Shown: in pieces, positions 11,131-22,631 of the stretch
Numbering within the stretch: the stretch's first letter is position 1
Layout of the letters: each line of letters starts with the position of its first letter
NCBI GenBank assembly: GCA_029204045.2
Contig: JAQNDB010000472.1
Coordinates: 1 to 64,000 of the forward strand
Source: Tillandsia leiboldiana
Taxonomy: Eukaryota > Streptophyta > Magnoliopsida > Poales > Bromeliaceae
DNA: 64,000 bases
Direction: 5' to 3'
The notes under the pieces: generated by a model
The model's input: only the letters and a program-made list of their open reading frames with translations
The model's database searches: none
Told to the model about the DNA's origin: nothing
Translations under genes and position numbers: made by a program

Positions 11131-12154
11131 AAGAAAACATCCGTTACCTGTTATCACCGGTTCTGAGACATCGCGTCTTCCATTGTGGCAAATCGGGGAG
11201 TACGCCCACAACCCTCCGGCCAGCGTCGTACAGCGTGTTGAGGTAGGGGCTTGGTGTCTGGAGAGTCTGCGGAGTGCTGGTCGCCGGGTAGGTCCTTTGG
11301 CTGAGCGGGGGCTGCAGCACTCTCTGGTTCTCCCGGCTGTGGTGTGGCAGGGGTAGGGGTTATCCACTGAGGGCAGGAGGCACGGGTGTGGTCCGGAGCG
11401 CCACAAAGATCACAGTAATAGTACCTCCAAAGACATCTCGTCGCTGAGTGTGCACTCCCGCAGATAACGCAGGGTTCCTGTTGCGATTCCGGGCTTCCCG
11501 ATGGCGCTCGCTCGTCCTTCCGCGCTTCCTTCGGGCGTTGATTTGCCCGACTCTCTGGATTGGGGCCCCCTCGAGGGGTGGGGGTAGCGGTTTTCTTTAT
11601 TTTGTCCGGTCACGGCGCCGGGGGTCTAGTGACAGCCGGCTTCCGGGGGCACGAGAAGCGTGAGTGACCCGGCTTGCCGCACTTGAAGCAGTGGTCATCC
11701 TTCCAGGGGCAGCTCATAAGTTGGTGTGCACCGTCGCATATGACGCACGGCTTCCACTGTGGTTCGGGTCCCCTCTTTGTTGTTTGCCCCGCCTTCCATT
11801 CTGTCCTTGGGCGTTTGGGCGCCCGTTTGTCTTGGGAGGGGCCCCCCGTCGGACTGGGGCGGTGAAATCTTTGTCCCCAACGGTAATCGGGGTGACCCTG
11901 CCGAGCTCGTGCCTCGGCGAGATCCCGCTCAGCCTGCATGGCCAGGCCAACCGCCTCTTGGAACGTGGGGTAACCTGGCGGCGGCATTCCCGATAGGCGT
12001 CGTCCCTGGCGTCTTGCTGAGTGCGGTCGATACCCTCGAAGTCTCGAGTCAGTAGGCATAGGCGCTCAGTGAGAGTTAACATTTGCCCTGCCACGTCACG
12101 TAGCTGGTTTCGGAGCAAGCGATTGGCCGCGGCTGCGGGATCCATCCTGTCCAT
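11131..12154 (-). pseudogene. G1 short Gag-like protein (four zinc knuckles), frameshifted
   Basis: The ATG at 12154 starts MDRMDPAAAANRLLRNQLRD, a heptad-rich N-terminus also seen in G3 and N4. The frame shifts near 12000 and resumes as GMPPPGYPTFQEAV, then a first knuckle pair (CVICDGAHQLMSC and CFKCGKPGHSRFSC). Another shift near 11610 leads to a second pair (CVICGSAHSATRC and CDLCGAPDHTRASC, about 11400-11475) and a conserved tail PQHAVRRWPEGCG (about 11200). There is no capsid-type retrotransposon gag domain between coiled coil and knuckles, unlike G2. I infer a nucleic-acid-binding protein. This copy is broken by at least two frameshifts. Confidence 0.7.
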
Positions 12155-12416
12155 TTAAAGAGTTAGCGCTCGGTGGCCGAATCCTGGTCGCTGTCCGCTG
12201 TAAACAAAGAAGCCGCGTTAACCCTAATATTAACACCCTAGCACCTTGACTTACAACGCACTTATATTAAACCCTGTTTCCCCGTACTCTCACGTACTAC
12301 CGCACCTATACCTTGGTTATCTCGTGTCCCAATTTGCTTGTGGCATCATACACTGTGGATGTGGATCCCCGACTACTGTGGTTATGGTTGTTTTTCTCTT
12401 ATACCATATAATCTGT
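12155..12416 (-). other. G1 5' untranslated region with primer binding site
   Basis: On the minus strand the LTR end is followed by GATTATATGGTATAAGAGA, a variant of the TGGTATCAGAG site complementary to initiator Met-tRNA (plus coordinates about 12396-12409). The rest of the leader is shared with G2 (30056-30237) and G3 (32863-33103), for example the CACTGTGGATGTGGAT block, with no ORF. Confidence 0.75.
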
Positions 12417-13661
12417 CACGCCCCGGGAGGTTTTAGTATAAGCGGAAAAACGTGTATTATATTTTTTTTTCTTTTTCTTCACACGTGAAGATCAACCTCG
12501 CCCCCGGTGCATGACAGACCGCCACATATACAAATTCACTCTGCAATCGGACAGAGTCTCCTTTGTATATGCACGGCGTCCTAATTACAATATCAACCAT
12601 CAACCATACAGTCGTCATCATACATAGTGCGGAAGAAATAATTACCTACGGTTTTGCAAACGGTGTCCACCCAACACCCAATTTTTAAAACAGTTACACA
12701 TTCAAACAAGAGAGCGACGACATCGTTTAGAAAGGATAAATCTAGAGGTTTACAACATCTGTGCCCACACGGCACTCTGCTTTTGAAAACGTTTTCGCAA
12801 TCACTTTTATGATGATAAAAACATGCCGTGCCCAAGATCACGAAAGTATGTCTGAACCGTAATAGTGCATCCAATCCACAGTGCTAACAATAACTAATAT
12901 GATCCACAGATGCAAATTAAGCTAAGAATAGTTAAGAAAGAGTTGAGATAATTCCAAGGAACCAGGAGTGGAAAGCCTCCTACGACTACGGTCCTCTCGA
13001 CGCAGTCTCATCACCGTCCTGACTAATGTCCCTAGTCAAACCTGTCACGGAGTGGGTAAAGTCAGTGACAAACAAAGTAGATGTCTTAACAATTAACGTT
13101 GAATTAAAAACAAACCGTTTATACCGGAACCTTTCGCTAAAAACCCTGTTACAAAAATAAGCTGGGCCCCAACCCCAGAGTACCTGTCGGAGAGACGGAA
13201 GTCTCCCCTCGTGCACAGTCACAATACCCCTTCGATGTTTTTAACCCCTTCACGGTGCTAGTGCGGCGCCCTTAGCAGGCGTGAAGAGGTCCTCACCCCA
13301 TACACGTGAGGTACACGGGTCACTCAGACAACTTCTCCGGAAAAGTACACCCATGCGGAGGCCAATCCGCCTGTGTACGTGCAACATCCAAAACCGAAAT
13401 TGCCGGTGTCGGCATGTGATAAGCCCCGCGACCGCAGCCGCCACAATTATTAACAAAAAGTATTAAGCCCCGCGACCGCAGCCGCCACAGTTATTAATAA
13501 TAAATATTAATGCGAAGGTATAAAAGTCCATCTACTTTATTAGACAAATTAACGAGCCTTTTACGATGATATGGTGCACTTACTGCACTCGTTGCACTTA
13601 TAGCAAGGGTACCCACCTGGTTGCGAGCGGATCGGAGCACCCGGATCTTTCGCACACTCCT
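12417..13661 (-). repeat. G1 5' LTR, part next to the primer site
   Basis: Starts TGTCACGCCCCGGG on plus, the reverse complement of the LTR end. It holds an A-rich run near its own end, the conserved hairpin (12521-12578) and a stretch (13249-13661) that matches the G1 3' LTR. It stops at the C2 insertion point. No gene is seen. Confidence 0.85.
12521..12578 (-). other. LTR-tail hairpin of G1
   Basis: Own strand: outer arms GCATATACAAA and TTTGTATATGTGGC, inner arms ACTCTG and CAGAGT, followed by GTGGCGGTCTG. The same design appears in G3, N4, N5 and, shorter, in T6, with arm bases that change together. Confidence 0.65.
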
Positions 13662-14959
13662 TGTTGGGTTATATGTAATAATGGATCTAAATAGGGGAAA
13701 AAACACCTAGAGGGGGGGTGAATAGGTGTAAACAATAAACACTCAAAAAATCATTGCGCAATAAAAACCCAATGCGGAAATATAAATGAACACGCAAGAT
13801 TTTTACGTGGAAAACTCCAAACCGGAGTAAAAAACCACGGGACCGATAACACGGTGAAATCCACTAGAATTAAACACGTACAAGGTGATATACCGTACTC
13901 ACAGACGACTCAACCTTTTCCATACGCTCCTAGTTGATCTTCTCCGCTCGCTCCACAACGCGTCTCGAATCCACGATCTGCGTCCAACGCCGAATCCACG
14001 GCGTCCAACGTCGAGTCCACGACGTCTGACCGAATCCACGGTCTTCACCCAGTAGCACGCTTCGAATCCACGAACGTACCTCGCTCCGAATCCACGAGAG
14101 CGGTTGCACCTTGAATCCACAAGGCCACGCGAGTCCACGCGCCGATTTTGGGGTAAATCGTTGTTTTTGGGTGGTGATGATCCGCCGAATACTTAGATCA
14201 AAGATAGATAGGAAATACCATCTAAGTATTCATTAGTTTGATTCAACTCAAGATGTGAGTATGAAAACCTAGAATCAAACTAATCAATATAGATGAAGAA
14301 ACATAGAGTAATATCTAATGATTTCCTTTCTTCTCTATATGTGGATCTAGGGCCGTATAAGATGATATTTGATTATGACGGCTCTATGTGGATTATCTGG
14401 ATTCACGGCTTCCACTAGAAAAATGAATCATAGGGTCTATTTATAGGTTAGAAACCCTAGGAAGAAGATAAGGATAAAAAACTGTCCGTTTCTGGAAATT
14501 TTCACGACGGCGATCCGGATCGGATTAACTGTGATCCGGATCGTCGTAACGAGTCAGGCAATTCCAGTAAAACAGGGTTCGGGATCCGGATTGTAATGCA
14601 CGATCCGGATCGTTCATCTATTCCAGCAAATTCCCATGTTCGGGATCCGGATCGAAATGACTATAATCCGGATCGGATTTGCCAATGAATAAGCACCCTT
14701 CGGGATCCGGATTGGACTGTCTGATCCGGATCCTGAACATGTCCCATGTTCAGTTCTTGATTTTTATGCAATAAAAAATTCTTCCAAGTGTTTCTACACT
14801 ACAAGAAGTATTCGGATCACCAAAAATATTTAGTTAAACTTACCTGATCCTTTTGAATTCTTCTTTCTTGAGATTGAGGTATATGATCCAAACTTCATTC
14901 ATCTTCAATCTTCAAGACTTAACACTTTCACGAAATGCGCCAAAACAAAATCTGTAACA
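13662..14959 (-). repeat. C2 3' LTR (1,298 bp)
   Basis: The plus strand reads TGTTGGGTTAT to TCTGTAACA. It contains eight palindromes in four pairs (starts 14512, 14533, 14583, 14602, 14644, 14665, 14704, 14723) and the inverted TATA box (about 14438-14447). A 79-residue frame at 13899-14138 starts with GTG and is not a credible gene. Confidence 0.92.
14512..14732 (-). promoter_or_regulatory. Eight-copy GATCCGGATC array in the C2 3' LTR
   Basis: Spacing between starts is 21, 50, 19, 42, 21, 39 and 19 bp: four pairs of 19-21 bp. The array lies on the upstream side of the minus-strand TATA box, as in C1 and C3. Confidence 0.75.
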
Positions 14960-15661
14960 ATCTCCCCCTTTGTCGGTTTCGTGACAAAACACAGATCCAC
15001 TAAAGAAAATTCAAAAAAGATATTTTTGTTGCTATCACCATACAACAAAAATTTACAATGCAGATCCAATACAAGAGATAAACTCCTAAAACAGACTCTA
15101 GACTTAGACATCTGCACTCTCTGCAAAAAGAAATCATTCTTGACAAAAAGAGATCGTTAGGTACCTCAAGAATATTTAGCATTCAAAACCTAACAGAGAT
15201 AGAGTTTATGCTCACCATGACATTGAGTAATTCAGATATGTAATAAGATCACAATCAAACATTGACATATCTTCTAAGCAATAAGATTCCAAATGTCATA
15301 ACTTTGCTTTGTTAGTAATCAAACAACTTGTTAGTAATAATACATGTCCAAATAGTTAGTCTAATAGTTAGTAGGGACATGCAACAAATCAGAAGATAAA
15401 AACCAGAAGTTGTGATACTTACCTTTTACCAAAGTCAAAGTTTGTTCAAAGTTCTCACCAAAAGTTCAAAGTTCTCACAGAGTTCACTCTAAACTCACTC
15501 CCACTTTTTGTCACAAACTAAGCCAAAAATTCAAAATTTAAGGAGAGTTAAGAAGTTCAAAATCAAGAGAAACCTGAGAACTAAAACTAAAGCAAAGTAA
15601 AAAGAGAACATTAAAACCTAAAAACTGAAATCCTGCACAAGAGAATTAGTGGTCAAACGAT
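14960..15661 (-). other. C2 3' non-coding region with polypurine tract
   Basis: On the minus strand it ends GACAAAGGGGGAGAT directly before the LTR. It is about 0.7 kb, matches 3907-4620 of C1 and has no ORF. Confidence 0.7.
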
Positions 15662-16471
15662 TCAAGCATCTGAATCTGAGTCATTCGAGGCGGAGTCCTC
15701 AGAGCTCGTGCAGCCCAGCTTCTTCAAAATTCCTTTAAGCATTCCGGAAATCGTAGAACACTCTTGTTTCATCTGATGTATGTCCTTGGACATCTTTCTG
15801 AGTCCTAGAGCTATTTTGTCTTGCTCTTGTTTGTTGGAAGACTCCAGGTTTCCCTTTTGGTCAATTCTTCTGGAAGTTGAAGAACGTTGTGTGACGATTG
15901 ACGGAGCAGTCTGTCCTTCATTCCGAGGAGATCGTCTTGGCAAAGAAGGTAAATTGTCAAGAGGTTCATTGCTTGGCACATTCTTTTTCCTTGCTTGCTG
16001 CTTAAGTATTGAGGAGGACTTTAGTAGCTTCTTGTTCTTTAGGTAAACCTTATTTTCTTCATCAATACCTTGTTGTACTTCATCAAGAAATGTGTCCCAA
16101 TCTTCTTCGTCTTCAGATTCAGTGTCAATTTGAGAGATATTCTTTGGATTCTCTTGACATGGTTCATTTATTTCAATACCTCGAGCTCGTCCAGGTCGTC
16201 GAGCGAGTCTTTTTCTTTTTAATATGGATGAAGAGGTCATTGGTGCTTTTCCTTTTTCCGTAGCAGTGGGCGGAGCCTTTTCCTTTGATGTCTCTGCATG
16301 GGCTTTCCCTTTCGATGCAACAGAGGTTTTCTGTGGCGATTTTCCAGGATGTGTTTCATCATCTGACAACTCATCCCAATTGACTTCATCCTTTTTAGCC
16401 CTCTTGGGCTTGACAGTGTCTCTCGTAAGTACCATAGCTGCTAGAAGGAGAATGATCCACGTGATCACCAT
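15662..16471 (-). CDS. C2 third ORF (aORF / env-like), short form, 269 aa
   Basis: An open frame from ATG 16471 to the stop at 15662. It has a hydrophobic start (residues 3-13, ITWIILLLAAM), then KPKRAKK, long Lys/Ser/Glu-rich low-complexity segments, an acidic stretch (DTESEDEEDWD), basic SILKRKRLARRPGRARG, and a C-terminal coiled coil ending in a Ser/Asp-rich tail. The central domain present in C1 is missing, so the protein is a fusion of its two ends, yet it has no stop. It follows a predicted intron (16882-16501). The role is unknown; possibilities include a membrane or nucleic-acid-binding accessory protein. An upstream TTG-started extension overlaps the intron acceptor and is not used here. 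Confidence 0.6.
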   Translation of the reverse strand: MVITWIILLLAAMVLTRDTVKPKRAKKDEVNWDELSDDETHPGKSPQKTSVASKGKAHAETSKEKAPPTATEKGKAPMTSSSILKRKRLARRPGRARGIEINEPCQENPKNISQIDTESEDEEDWDTFLDEVQQGIDEENKVYLKNKKLLKSSSILKQQARKKNVPSNEPLDNLPSLPRRSPRNEGQTAPSIVTQRSSTSRRIDQKGNLESSNKQEQDKIALGLRKMSKDIHQMKQECSTISGMLKGILKKLGCTSSEDSASNDSDSDA

Positions 16472-16500
16472 TGCTATTGGTTTCTTGTGAGAAGAAAATC

Positions 16501-16882
16501 CTGTGAGCAACAACTCAAGAACACGAAAAAATTGTTAATTCCAAAAATTAGAAAAATTGTACCCAAACAATCATTATCGTGTAGAGAGACTAGGAATCAA
16601 ATTAGTTTTGCAAAAAGAATTTTAAAAATAGATCAATTGCATGATTTTCAAAAATTCCCATTATATGCCCTAAAACTGAATTTTCAGAAATCGAAGCCCA
16701 AAAATTCGTTTATCTTGAGAATACCTAGCATATAATCAAAACTAATCTACCCAGAGTTCTTATTTCAAAAGAGATTTGACCAAAAACCATTCACAAATGA
16801 AAAAGTTCCATGATTTCAACTCACGTTTTGAGCAAACAAGGAAAAACAGTGAAAAACCGAGATTTTGATCAATAAAACTTAC
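16501..16882 (-). other. Predicted 382-nt intron in the leader of the C2 third ORF
   Basis: Own donor CCAA|GTAAGT and acceptor TTGCTCACAG|GATT, the same as in C1 and of the same length. Confidence 0.55.
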
Positions 16883-17017
16883 TTGGAATCGAAGAACTTG
16901 AGTTTGAAAGGCTCCAAGAAGGATGAATTCTAGAGAGAGAAACTCTGGAGTCTTAAGAACAAAAGATTGGAATAAAAGAAATCAAAATCCCTCTTGTTCT
17001 AATAAAACCCTAGCCGT

Positions 17018-17109
17018 GATCCGGATCGGATCGAGATTTCGATCCGGATCGACTACCCGCAGGAAACACCTGCGTTCGGGATCCGGATCATTCATGTCCG
17101 ATCCGGATC
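17018..17109 (-). promoter_or_regulatory. C2 internal GATCCGGATC palindrome array
   Basis: Four perfect copies at 17018, 17041, 17080 and 17100, spaced 23, 39 and 20 bp: the same two-pair layout as C1 1829-1919. The own-strand TATA position reads TTTATTAGAA. Confidence 0.65.
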
Positions 17110-18049
17110 GGCTCCAACTTTTTCTTCAGAATAATTTAGAAAAATTCAATAAAATCCGGAAAAAATATGTAAGCCTTTTAGCACATCAACTTTAAACAAA
17201 AATCATCGTTTCATGTCAAGAGAAATAAATTATTTTAAATCTATCAATAACATTCAAATAATGACATGAAAATTTACAGAAATTAAAACCTTTAAAGTTG
17301 ATCAAGTTCAAACACATCCATCATGATCTTATGAGTACGGCGTTTATCAAATCATTAAAATGGTAAAGAAAATGAATTACCAAGATCAATAGATGTTTGA
17401 AATCCCAAATAAATTATATAATATATCTAGTCAATCTGTTGAAGAGAGTGGCTCTTTGAGCATCTTTCATTTAAAAAAAACCCACCTTATACCAACCTTG
17501 AAATTTGACGGAGTCAAGTATTTCAATCATGCATTTTATTTAATCAAAAATTACAAACCCATGCTTGGTATACATGTGGTAGCTGCACACAGTACTCGGA
17601 CGACCGAGGTGGTAGCTCTTTCCTCCATGTGGTGGTAGTTTTCACACTCCTCATTGGGATGTAACTCTTTCCACATCTTTTGAGCATTTTACTTTTCTTT
17701 GACTCCCCCTCAATTGGCTATCAATTAATTTAAGATATAAAGTATTCAACCAAGGATTGATCTCGAATTCATACTCAACCAAATAGTCAAATAAGATAAA
17801 AACAATACCAAGAGATCATTGAGAGAGAAATTGACTTTGATCAATTAAAAATGATTTAATTTAAATAAATGATCAATGCATCAACTGAATTATTATGATA
17901 TCCAAAGCATAATAAATTTCTAATTATATGAAAGGATGCAAGTAAAGTCAATAATACACATGCTCAATTAATGTACTATGTATAAACATAGATAAAGAAC
18001 AAAAACACAAAAACAAAACCTAACCTAAGCAAAAGTTTCAAAAAGAGGT

Positions 18050-20596
18050 TTATTTCAAGGAAAGCATTCCAATTGCTTTACGCAAATGAATAAAACATTT
18101 TTGATCCAAAGGTTTTGTTAAAATGTCAGCTAATTGATCTTCAGTTGAAATATATGACAGTTGAAGAGTATTTGATTCAACTAGCTCTCTAAGAAAATGA
18201 TATCTAAGTTCAATGTGTTTTGTTCTAGAGTGCAACACAGGGTTTTTGGAAATGTTTATAGCACTAGTGTTGTCACAAAAAATTGTTACCGAAGTTGCTG
18301 AAATCCGGAAGTCGCCCAACACACTTTTCATCCAAATGAGTTGGGTTGAACAACTACCCGCTGAAATATATTCTGCTTCGGCAGTCGAGAGTGCTATGCA
18401 GTTTTGCTTTTTACTATGCCATGCAACAAGGCAATGACCAAGATAAAAACATGCACCACTCGTACTTTTCCGATCATCCACAGATCCTGCCCAATCGGCA
18501 TCTGAGTATCCAATAATATCTAGACTTGTTCCCATAGGATACCAAATTCCGAAATTTATGGTTCCTTTAATGTATCGGATGATTCGTTTCACCGCTTTCA
18601 GGTGAACCTCCTTTGGTGCAGATTGATATCTCGCGCAGATCCCAACACCAAAAGATATATCCGGGCGACTAGCCGTGAGGTAAAGTAGACTTCCAATCAT
18701 ACTCCGATAAAGTTTCTCGTCTACATTCTCACTAAAAGATTCACTTCCTAATCCTTTATTGCTAGTTCCCATTGGAGTTGGAAAATCTTTACAATTTTCT
18801 AGATCAAACTTTTTGACCAACTCCAAAGCATACTTGGATTGACACAAATGGATGCTTTCGTCACTCTGTTTCACTTGCAATCCAAGGAAATAAGTCAATT
18901 CGCCCATCATTGACATCTCAAATTCGCTTTCCATGGTTTCAGCGAATTTAGAAGCATCATTATCCTTTGTTGCTCCAAAAACAATGTTATCGACATAGAT
19001 TTGTGCAACAATGAAGTTATTTTGATAATGCTTCATAAAGAGAGTCCTGTCAGCTCCCCCTCGAGTATAGCCCTTATCCAATAGGTGCTTTGTTAGCCTT
19101 TCGTACCATGCTCGCGGTGCTTGTTTTAAACCGTAAAGAGCCTTTTTCAAACGAAAAACATGGTTAGGTAGTTTACAGTCTACAAAACCTTTCGGTTGAG
19201 CCACATAAACTTCCTCATTTAAAAACCCATTTAAAAACGCGCTCTTAACGTCCATTTGAAACAATTTTATTTTAAAATGACAAGCTATCGCGAATAATAT
19301 ACGAATGGACTCGAGTCTAGCTACAGGGGCGAAAGTTTCATCAAAGTCTATACCTTCTACTTGAGAGTAGCCTTGAGCAACTAAACGTGCTTTGTTCCTG
19401 ATGATGGTACCATCTTCATTTTTCTTATTCTTGAAAATCCATTTGGTATCTATCACATTGTGTTGCTTTGGAGGCTTTGTTAATTCCCAGACTTTGTTTC
19501 GCTCAAACTGATGGAGCTCTTCCTGCATTGTTTTAATCCAGTAGTCATCCTGAAGAGCTTCATCGATGTTCTTTGGTTCGATCAAGGAAACGTAGCAAGC
19601 GAATCCGCAAACCAACTGTCTCCGAGTTTTGACTCCTTCTTGTGGGTCTCCAATGATGTTTGATTCAGGATGATCCTTGGAGATTCGTAACGTTTGTTGT
19701 AACGGAGTACTCGGAGGTACATGAGATGATTCCTGCATATCTGATAAACTTGAAGAACCATTAGATGCATCATTAATATTAGAAGTATTATCATGAGAAG
19801 ATGCACTTACAGGAGTATCATCATCAAGAGAGATATCGAGGGTAGATTTTTCAGATGCAAAGTGAAAGGCTTCATCTACTTTAACATTTATAGATTCTAC
19901 AATCGTTTTAGATTCCATGTTAAATACCCGATATGCTCTGCTATTTGTAGAATAACCCAAAAAGATCCCTTCGTCACTTCGAGAACCGAACTTACCAAGA
20001 TTTTCGTGATCACGCAAAATAAAACATCGACTTCCAAAGATACGAAAGTATTTGATATCCGGTTTTCTACTAAACCACAGCTCATATGGTGTATTTAAAG
20101 TTCCTGGGCGCAAATACACTCGATTAATGACATAGACAGCGGTGTTCACAATCTCAGCCCAAAAATATAGCGGTAAATTTCGGCTATGAAGCATCACACG
20201 CGCCATCTCTTGAACAACCCTGTTTTTGCGCTCAACAACACCATTCTGCTGAGGTGTATAGGGTGCCGAGAATTCATGTTTTATGCCGTTGGAAGTGCAA
20301 AAATCAATGAATTTAGAATTAATGAGTTCTCCACCTCTATCACTTCTAACATGAATGATCTTTTCATTCTTTTCAATCATAATACGATGGCAAATCTCAT
20401 GAAAAGAATCAAACGTATCAGCTTTCTCTTTTAAAAATGCTACCCATGAAAACCTAGAGAAATCATCAACCAATAAGAAAATGTACCATTTACCTCCCAA
20501 AGATGGTTGACGGGTCGGTCCAAAGAAAGAAAAATAGTCTACATAAACTACACAACATTTAATCGTAGGAAGATTAAAGGCAAGGAAAGATTTCAC
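18050..20596 (-). CDS. C2 pol: integrase core, reverse transcriptase, RNase H (no protease)
   Basis: One open frame of 848 codons. Integrase core: D20, D86 and E122 (RSDRGGEL, NGVVERKNR), the D-D-35-E set. RT follows (WIFKNKKNEDGTI, QMDVKSAFLNG, LKKALYGLKQAPRAW). The active-site motif reads YVDN at residues 534-537 (codon AAC, plus 18986-18988) where copia enzymes have YVDD. RNase H: DADWAGSVDDRKSTSG, STAEAEYIS, SRTKHIELRYHF. It starts inside the integrase: the aspartic protease and the HHCC zinc finger that normally lie between gag and this point are absent, and GDL-type FGPTR is preceded by extra residues (DYFSF). There is no ATG; the first codon shown is GTG, and it overlaps the gag end by 23 nt in another frame, so it would need frameshifting. 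Unlikely to be active. Confidence 0.85.
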   Translation of the reverse strand: MKSFLAFNLPTIKCCVVYVDYFSFFGPTRQPSLGGKWYIFLLVDDFSRFSWVAFLKEKADTFDSFHEICHRIMIEKNEKIIHVRSDRGGELINSKFIDFCTSNGIKHEFSAPYTPQQNGVVERKNRVVQEMARVMLHSRNLPLYFWAEIVNTAVYVINRVYLRPGTLNTPYELWFSRKPDIKYFRIFGSRCFILRDHENLGKFGSRSDEGIFLGYSTNSRAYRVFNMESKTIVESINVKVDEAFHFASEKSTLDISLDDDTPVSASSHDNTSNINDASNGSSSLSDMQESSHVPPSTPLQQTLRISKDHPESNIIGDPQEGVKTRRQLVCGFACYVSLIEPKNIDEALQDDYWIKTMQEELHQFERNKVWELTKPPKQHNVIDTKWIFKNKKNEDGTIIRNKARLVAQGYSQVEGIDFDETFAPVARLESIRILFAIACHFKIKLFQMDVKSAFLNGFLNEEVYVAQPKGFVDCKLPNHVFRLKKALYGLKQAPRAWYERLTKHLLDKGYTRGGADRTLFMKHYQNNFIVAQIYVDNIVFGATKDNDASKFAETMESEFEMSMMGELTYFLGLQVKQSDESIHLCQSKYALELVKKFDLENCKDFPTPMGTSNKGLGSESFSENVDEKLYRSMIGSLLYLTASRPDISFGVGICARYQSAPKEVHLKAVKRIIRYIKGTINFGIWYPMGTSLDIIGYSDADWAGSVDDRKSTSGACFYLGHCLVAWHSKKQNCIALSTAEAEYISAGSCSTQLIWMKSVLGDFRISATSVTIFCDNTSAINISKNPVLHSRTKHIELRYHFLRELVESNTLQLSYISTEDQLADILTKPLDQKCFIHLRKAIGMLSLK

Positions 20597-22598
20597 CTTT
20601 GCATACCCAAACCTTTTGAGTTTTACAGTATGTTGGCAATGGTTGAGAAATTTTCCTTGATGAAGACGTCTTGTATGATTGATCTTTTTCTTTTGTCATC
20701 GTCTTGCTTGAAGTACTACCAATGTTCTTTTCTTTTGAAAAGTCCTTCTTTGATTTCCGGGGAGTGAACTCATTGGTAGCAGTTGCAAGATGTGATTGAT
20801 TTGATCTTTGAGCTCCAATCTTGCAATTTCTTTCAATGTGCCCTGCAAAATTACAACGAAAACATACCTTAGTGCTTGACGATCCCGAGGAGGGTGAAGT
20901 AGGCTTGTTGTCGTTGCTAATCGTGAATTCCGGTGTCGGAGGAGGAGATACCGACTGAGGCACGAAAACTGTCCCAACCGAACTAAAATTGTCTTCAGTT
21001 CAATTGTATCTGAGGCCGAACTTGTTTGATTGACCAAGACCAAGAAGCTTATCCAACTTACTCCTTCCTGATGAAAATCGCTTTAAGTCATCCTTTAGTT
21101 GGAGAATGGTCTCTGTCATTTCCAATTTTTCTTGTCGAGCCTCGCCGTTGAGCTTCAAGAAGTAATTCGCTTTGTTCACCATATCTATATAATTCTTCTC
21201 GAATTGCTCATTGGACTCTTGAAGGGAAACATTTGCTTTTATCAGATTATCCCTTTCCACTTCAAGATCGGTCGAGAGAGAAGTTACCCTTTTTAGTTCT
21301 TCTTCGAGATCCTGTAATCTCCCTCTCAACCCCTTGTTTTGTTTAGCCAGTTTCTTTGAATCCCGTAAAAGTCTGTGGTAGGCTAAAACAAAATCTTCAC
21401 CTTCAGAGTTACTTGATTCATCATCCGTTGCAGTTTTTTCAACCCGGGAGGAGTTGGACAATGAATCTGAAGTACTTGCCATTAAACACATGAAGGGTGA
21501 AGATGTGGACGCGTGGAATGCCGTTGCGCTTTCTTCTTCATCACTTGAGGATGACTCATTTGACGTTGAGTTGTCATCCCAGGTGACGACTTGCATCGCT
21601 TTCTTCTTCGACGGATTCTTAGTTGGACACTCCGTTGAGATATGGCCGTAACCTCGGCACTTGAAGCATTGGACTTGTCCTTCTGTGCTTTTCTTATCCT
21701 TAGAGAAGCCTTCTTGCTTTCTTGACTTGTAACTTGAAATACCCTTGCCTTTCTTCGACTTTCCGAAGGATGGAGTTTTACTTGAATTACCCCTTCGAAA
21801 GTTGCGGCAAAACTTTCTTGTCAAGAGAGCGAGCTGCTTCTCAAATTCCTCCATAGATAGGTTCTCGTCATCGCCTGAGGATGATCAATCCGCGTCTTCT
21901 TCTTTTGTTGTTTTCAAAGCATAACCTGAAGACTTAGAAGAGAATGCCTTTCCCGAAGAATAGTTAGTACTAAATGTCATTTCATAAGTTTGTAATGAAC
22001 CAACTAGTTCTTCTACACGCATTTCGTCCGGGTGTTTAATAGTTTCAATGGCTGTAACCTTTGGGCGAAATCGTTCAGGAAGAGTTCTTAAGATCTTTCT
22101 TACAACCTTAAATTCTGGAATCTTCTCTCCCAGGTTAGCACATGAGTTTACGATGTCTTGCAATCGTGTATAGTAGTCCGTGAAAGATTCATTTTCTGCC
22201 ATGAAAATAGAGTCAAATCTGCTCATAAGCATTTGCAGCTTTTGAATCTTCACGAGGTTAGTTCCCTCATGTGTAACCTGAAGAACATCCCAGATTTCTT
22301 TCGCAGTCTCACATGCCGAGACGCGAGAGAATTCAGTTTGAGATAAGGCATTAAAAATAGCATTAATTCCCTTGCCATTGTAAGAAGATGAATCTAACTC
22401 TTCCTTGATCCACTTCGACCTAGGTTTGATGGTGCGAACATCAGCAATAAATTCAGTTGGATTAGACCATCCTAATTCAATTGATTGCCACACCCGTTCG
22501 TCGATGGAAATTAAAAAGGCTTTCATCCGTACTCTCCAGTACGCATAATTTGTTCCATCAAAGAATGGGGGTCTGTTGATGTTTCCACCTTCAACCAT
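20574..22598 (-). pseudogene. C2 gag with two nonsense codons
   Basis: The ATG at 22598 lies about 20 nt after the primer site. The frame stays aligned with the intact C3 gag over its whole length (675 codons) but has TGA at 21887-21885 (after EEDAD) and TGA at 21002-21000 (after FGLRYN). The N-terminus (FFDGTNYAYWRVRMKAFL) and the following UBN2-type gag region are typical of Sirevirus/copia Gag. Two CCHC knuckles (CFKCRGYGHISTEC, CFRCNFAGHIERNC) flank a coiled coil. Gag would form the particle and bind the RNA; this copy cannot make the full protein. Confidence 0.85.
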
Positions 22599-22617
22599 TG
22601 TTTACAACCCTATTCCC

Positions 22618-22629
22618 GCTCCGATACCA
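22618..22629 (-). other. C2 primer binding site (initiator Met-tRNA)
   Basis: Own strand TGGTATCGGAGC, two bases after the LTR end. One mismatch to TGGTATCAGAGC in C3. Confidence 0.75.
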
Positions 22630-22631
22630 CT

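Larger units (their letters stand above)
16472..18049 (-). other. C2 non-coding region between pol and the third ORF
   Basis: Holds the predicted intron (16882 to 16501), the four internal palindromes (17018-17109) and about 0.9 kb of AT-rich DNA matching 892-1800 of C1, which includes the block GTAGCTGCACACAGTACTCG near 17579. No supported gene. Confidence 0.65.
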
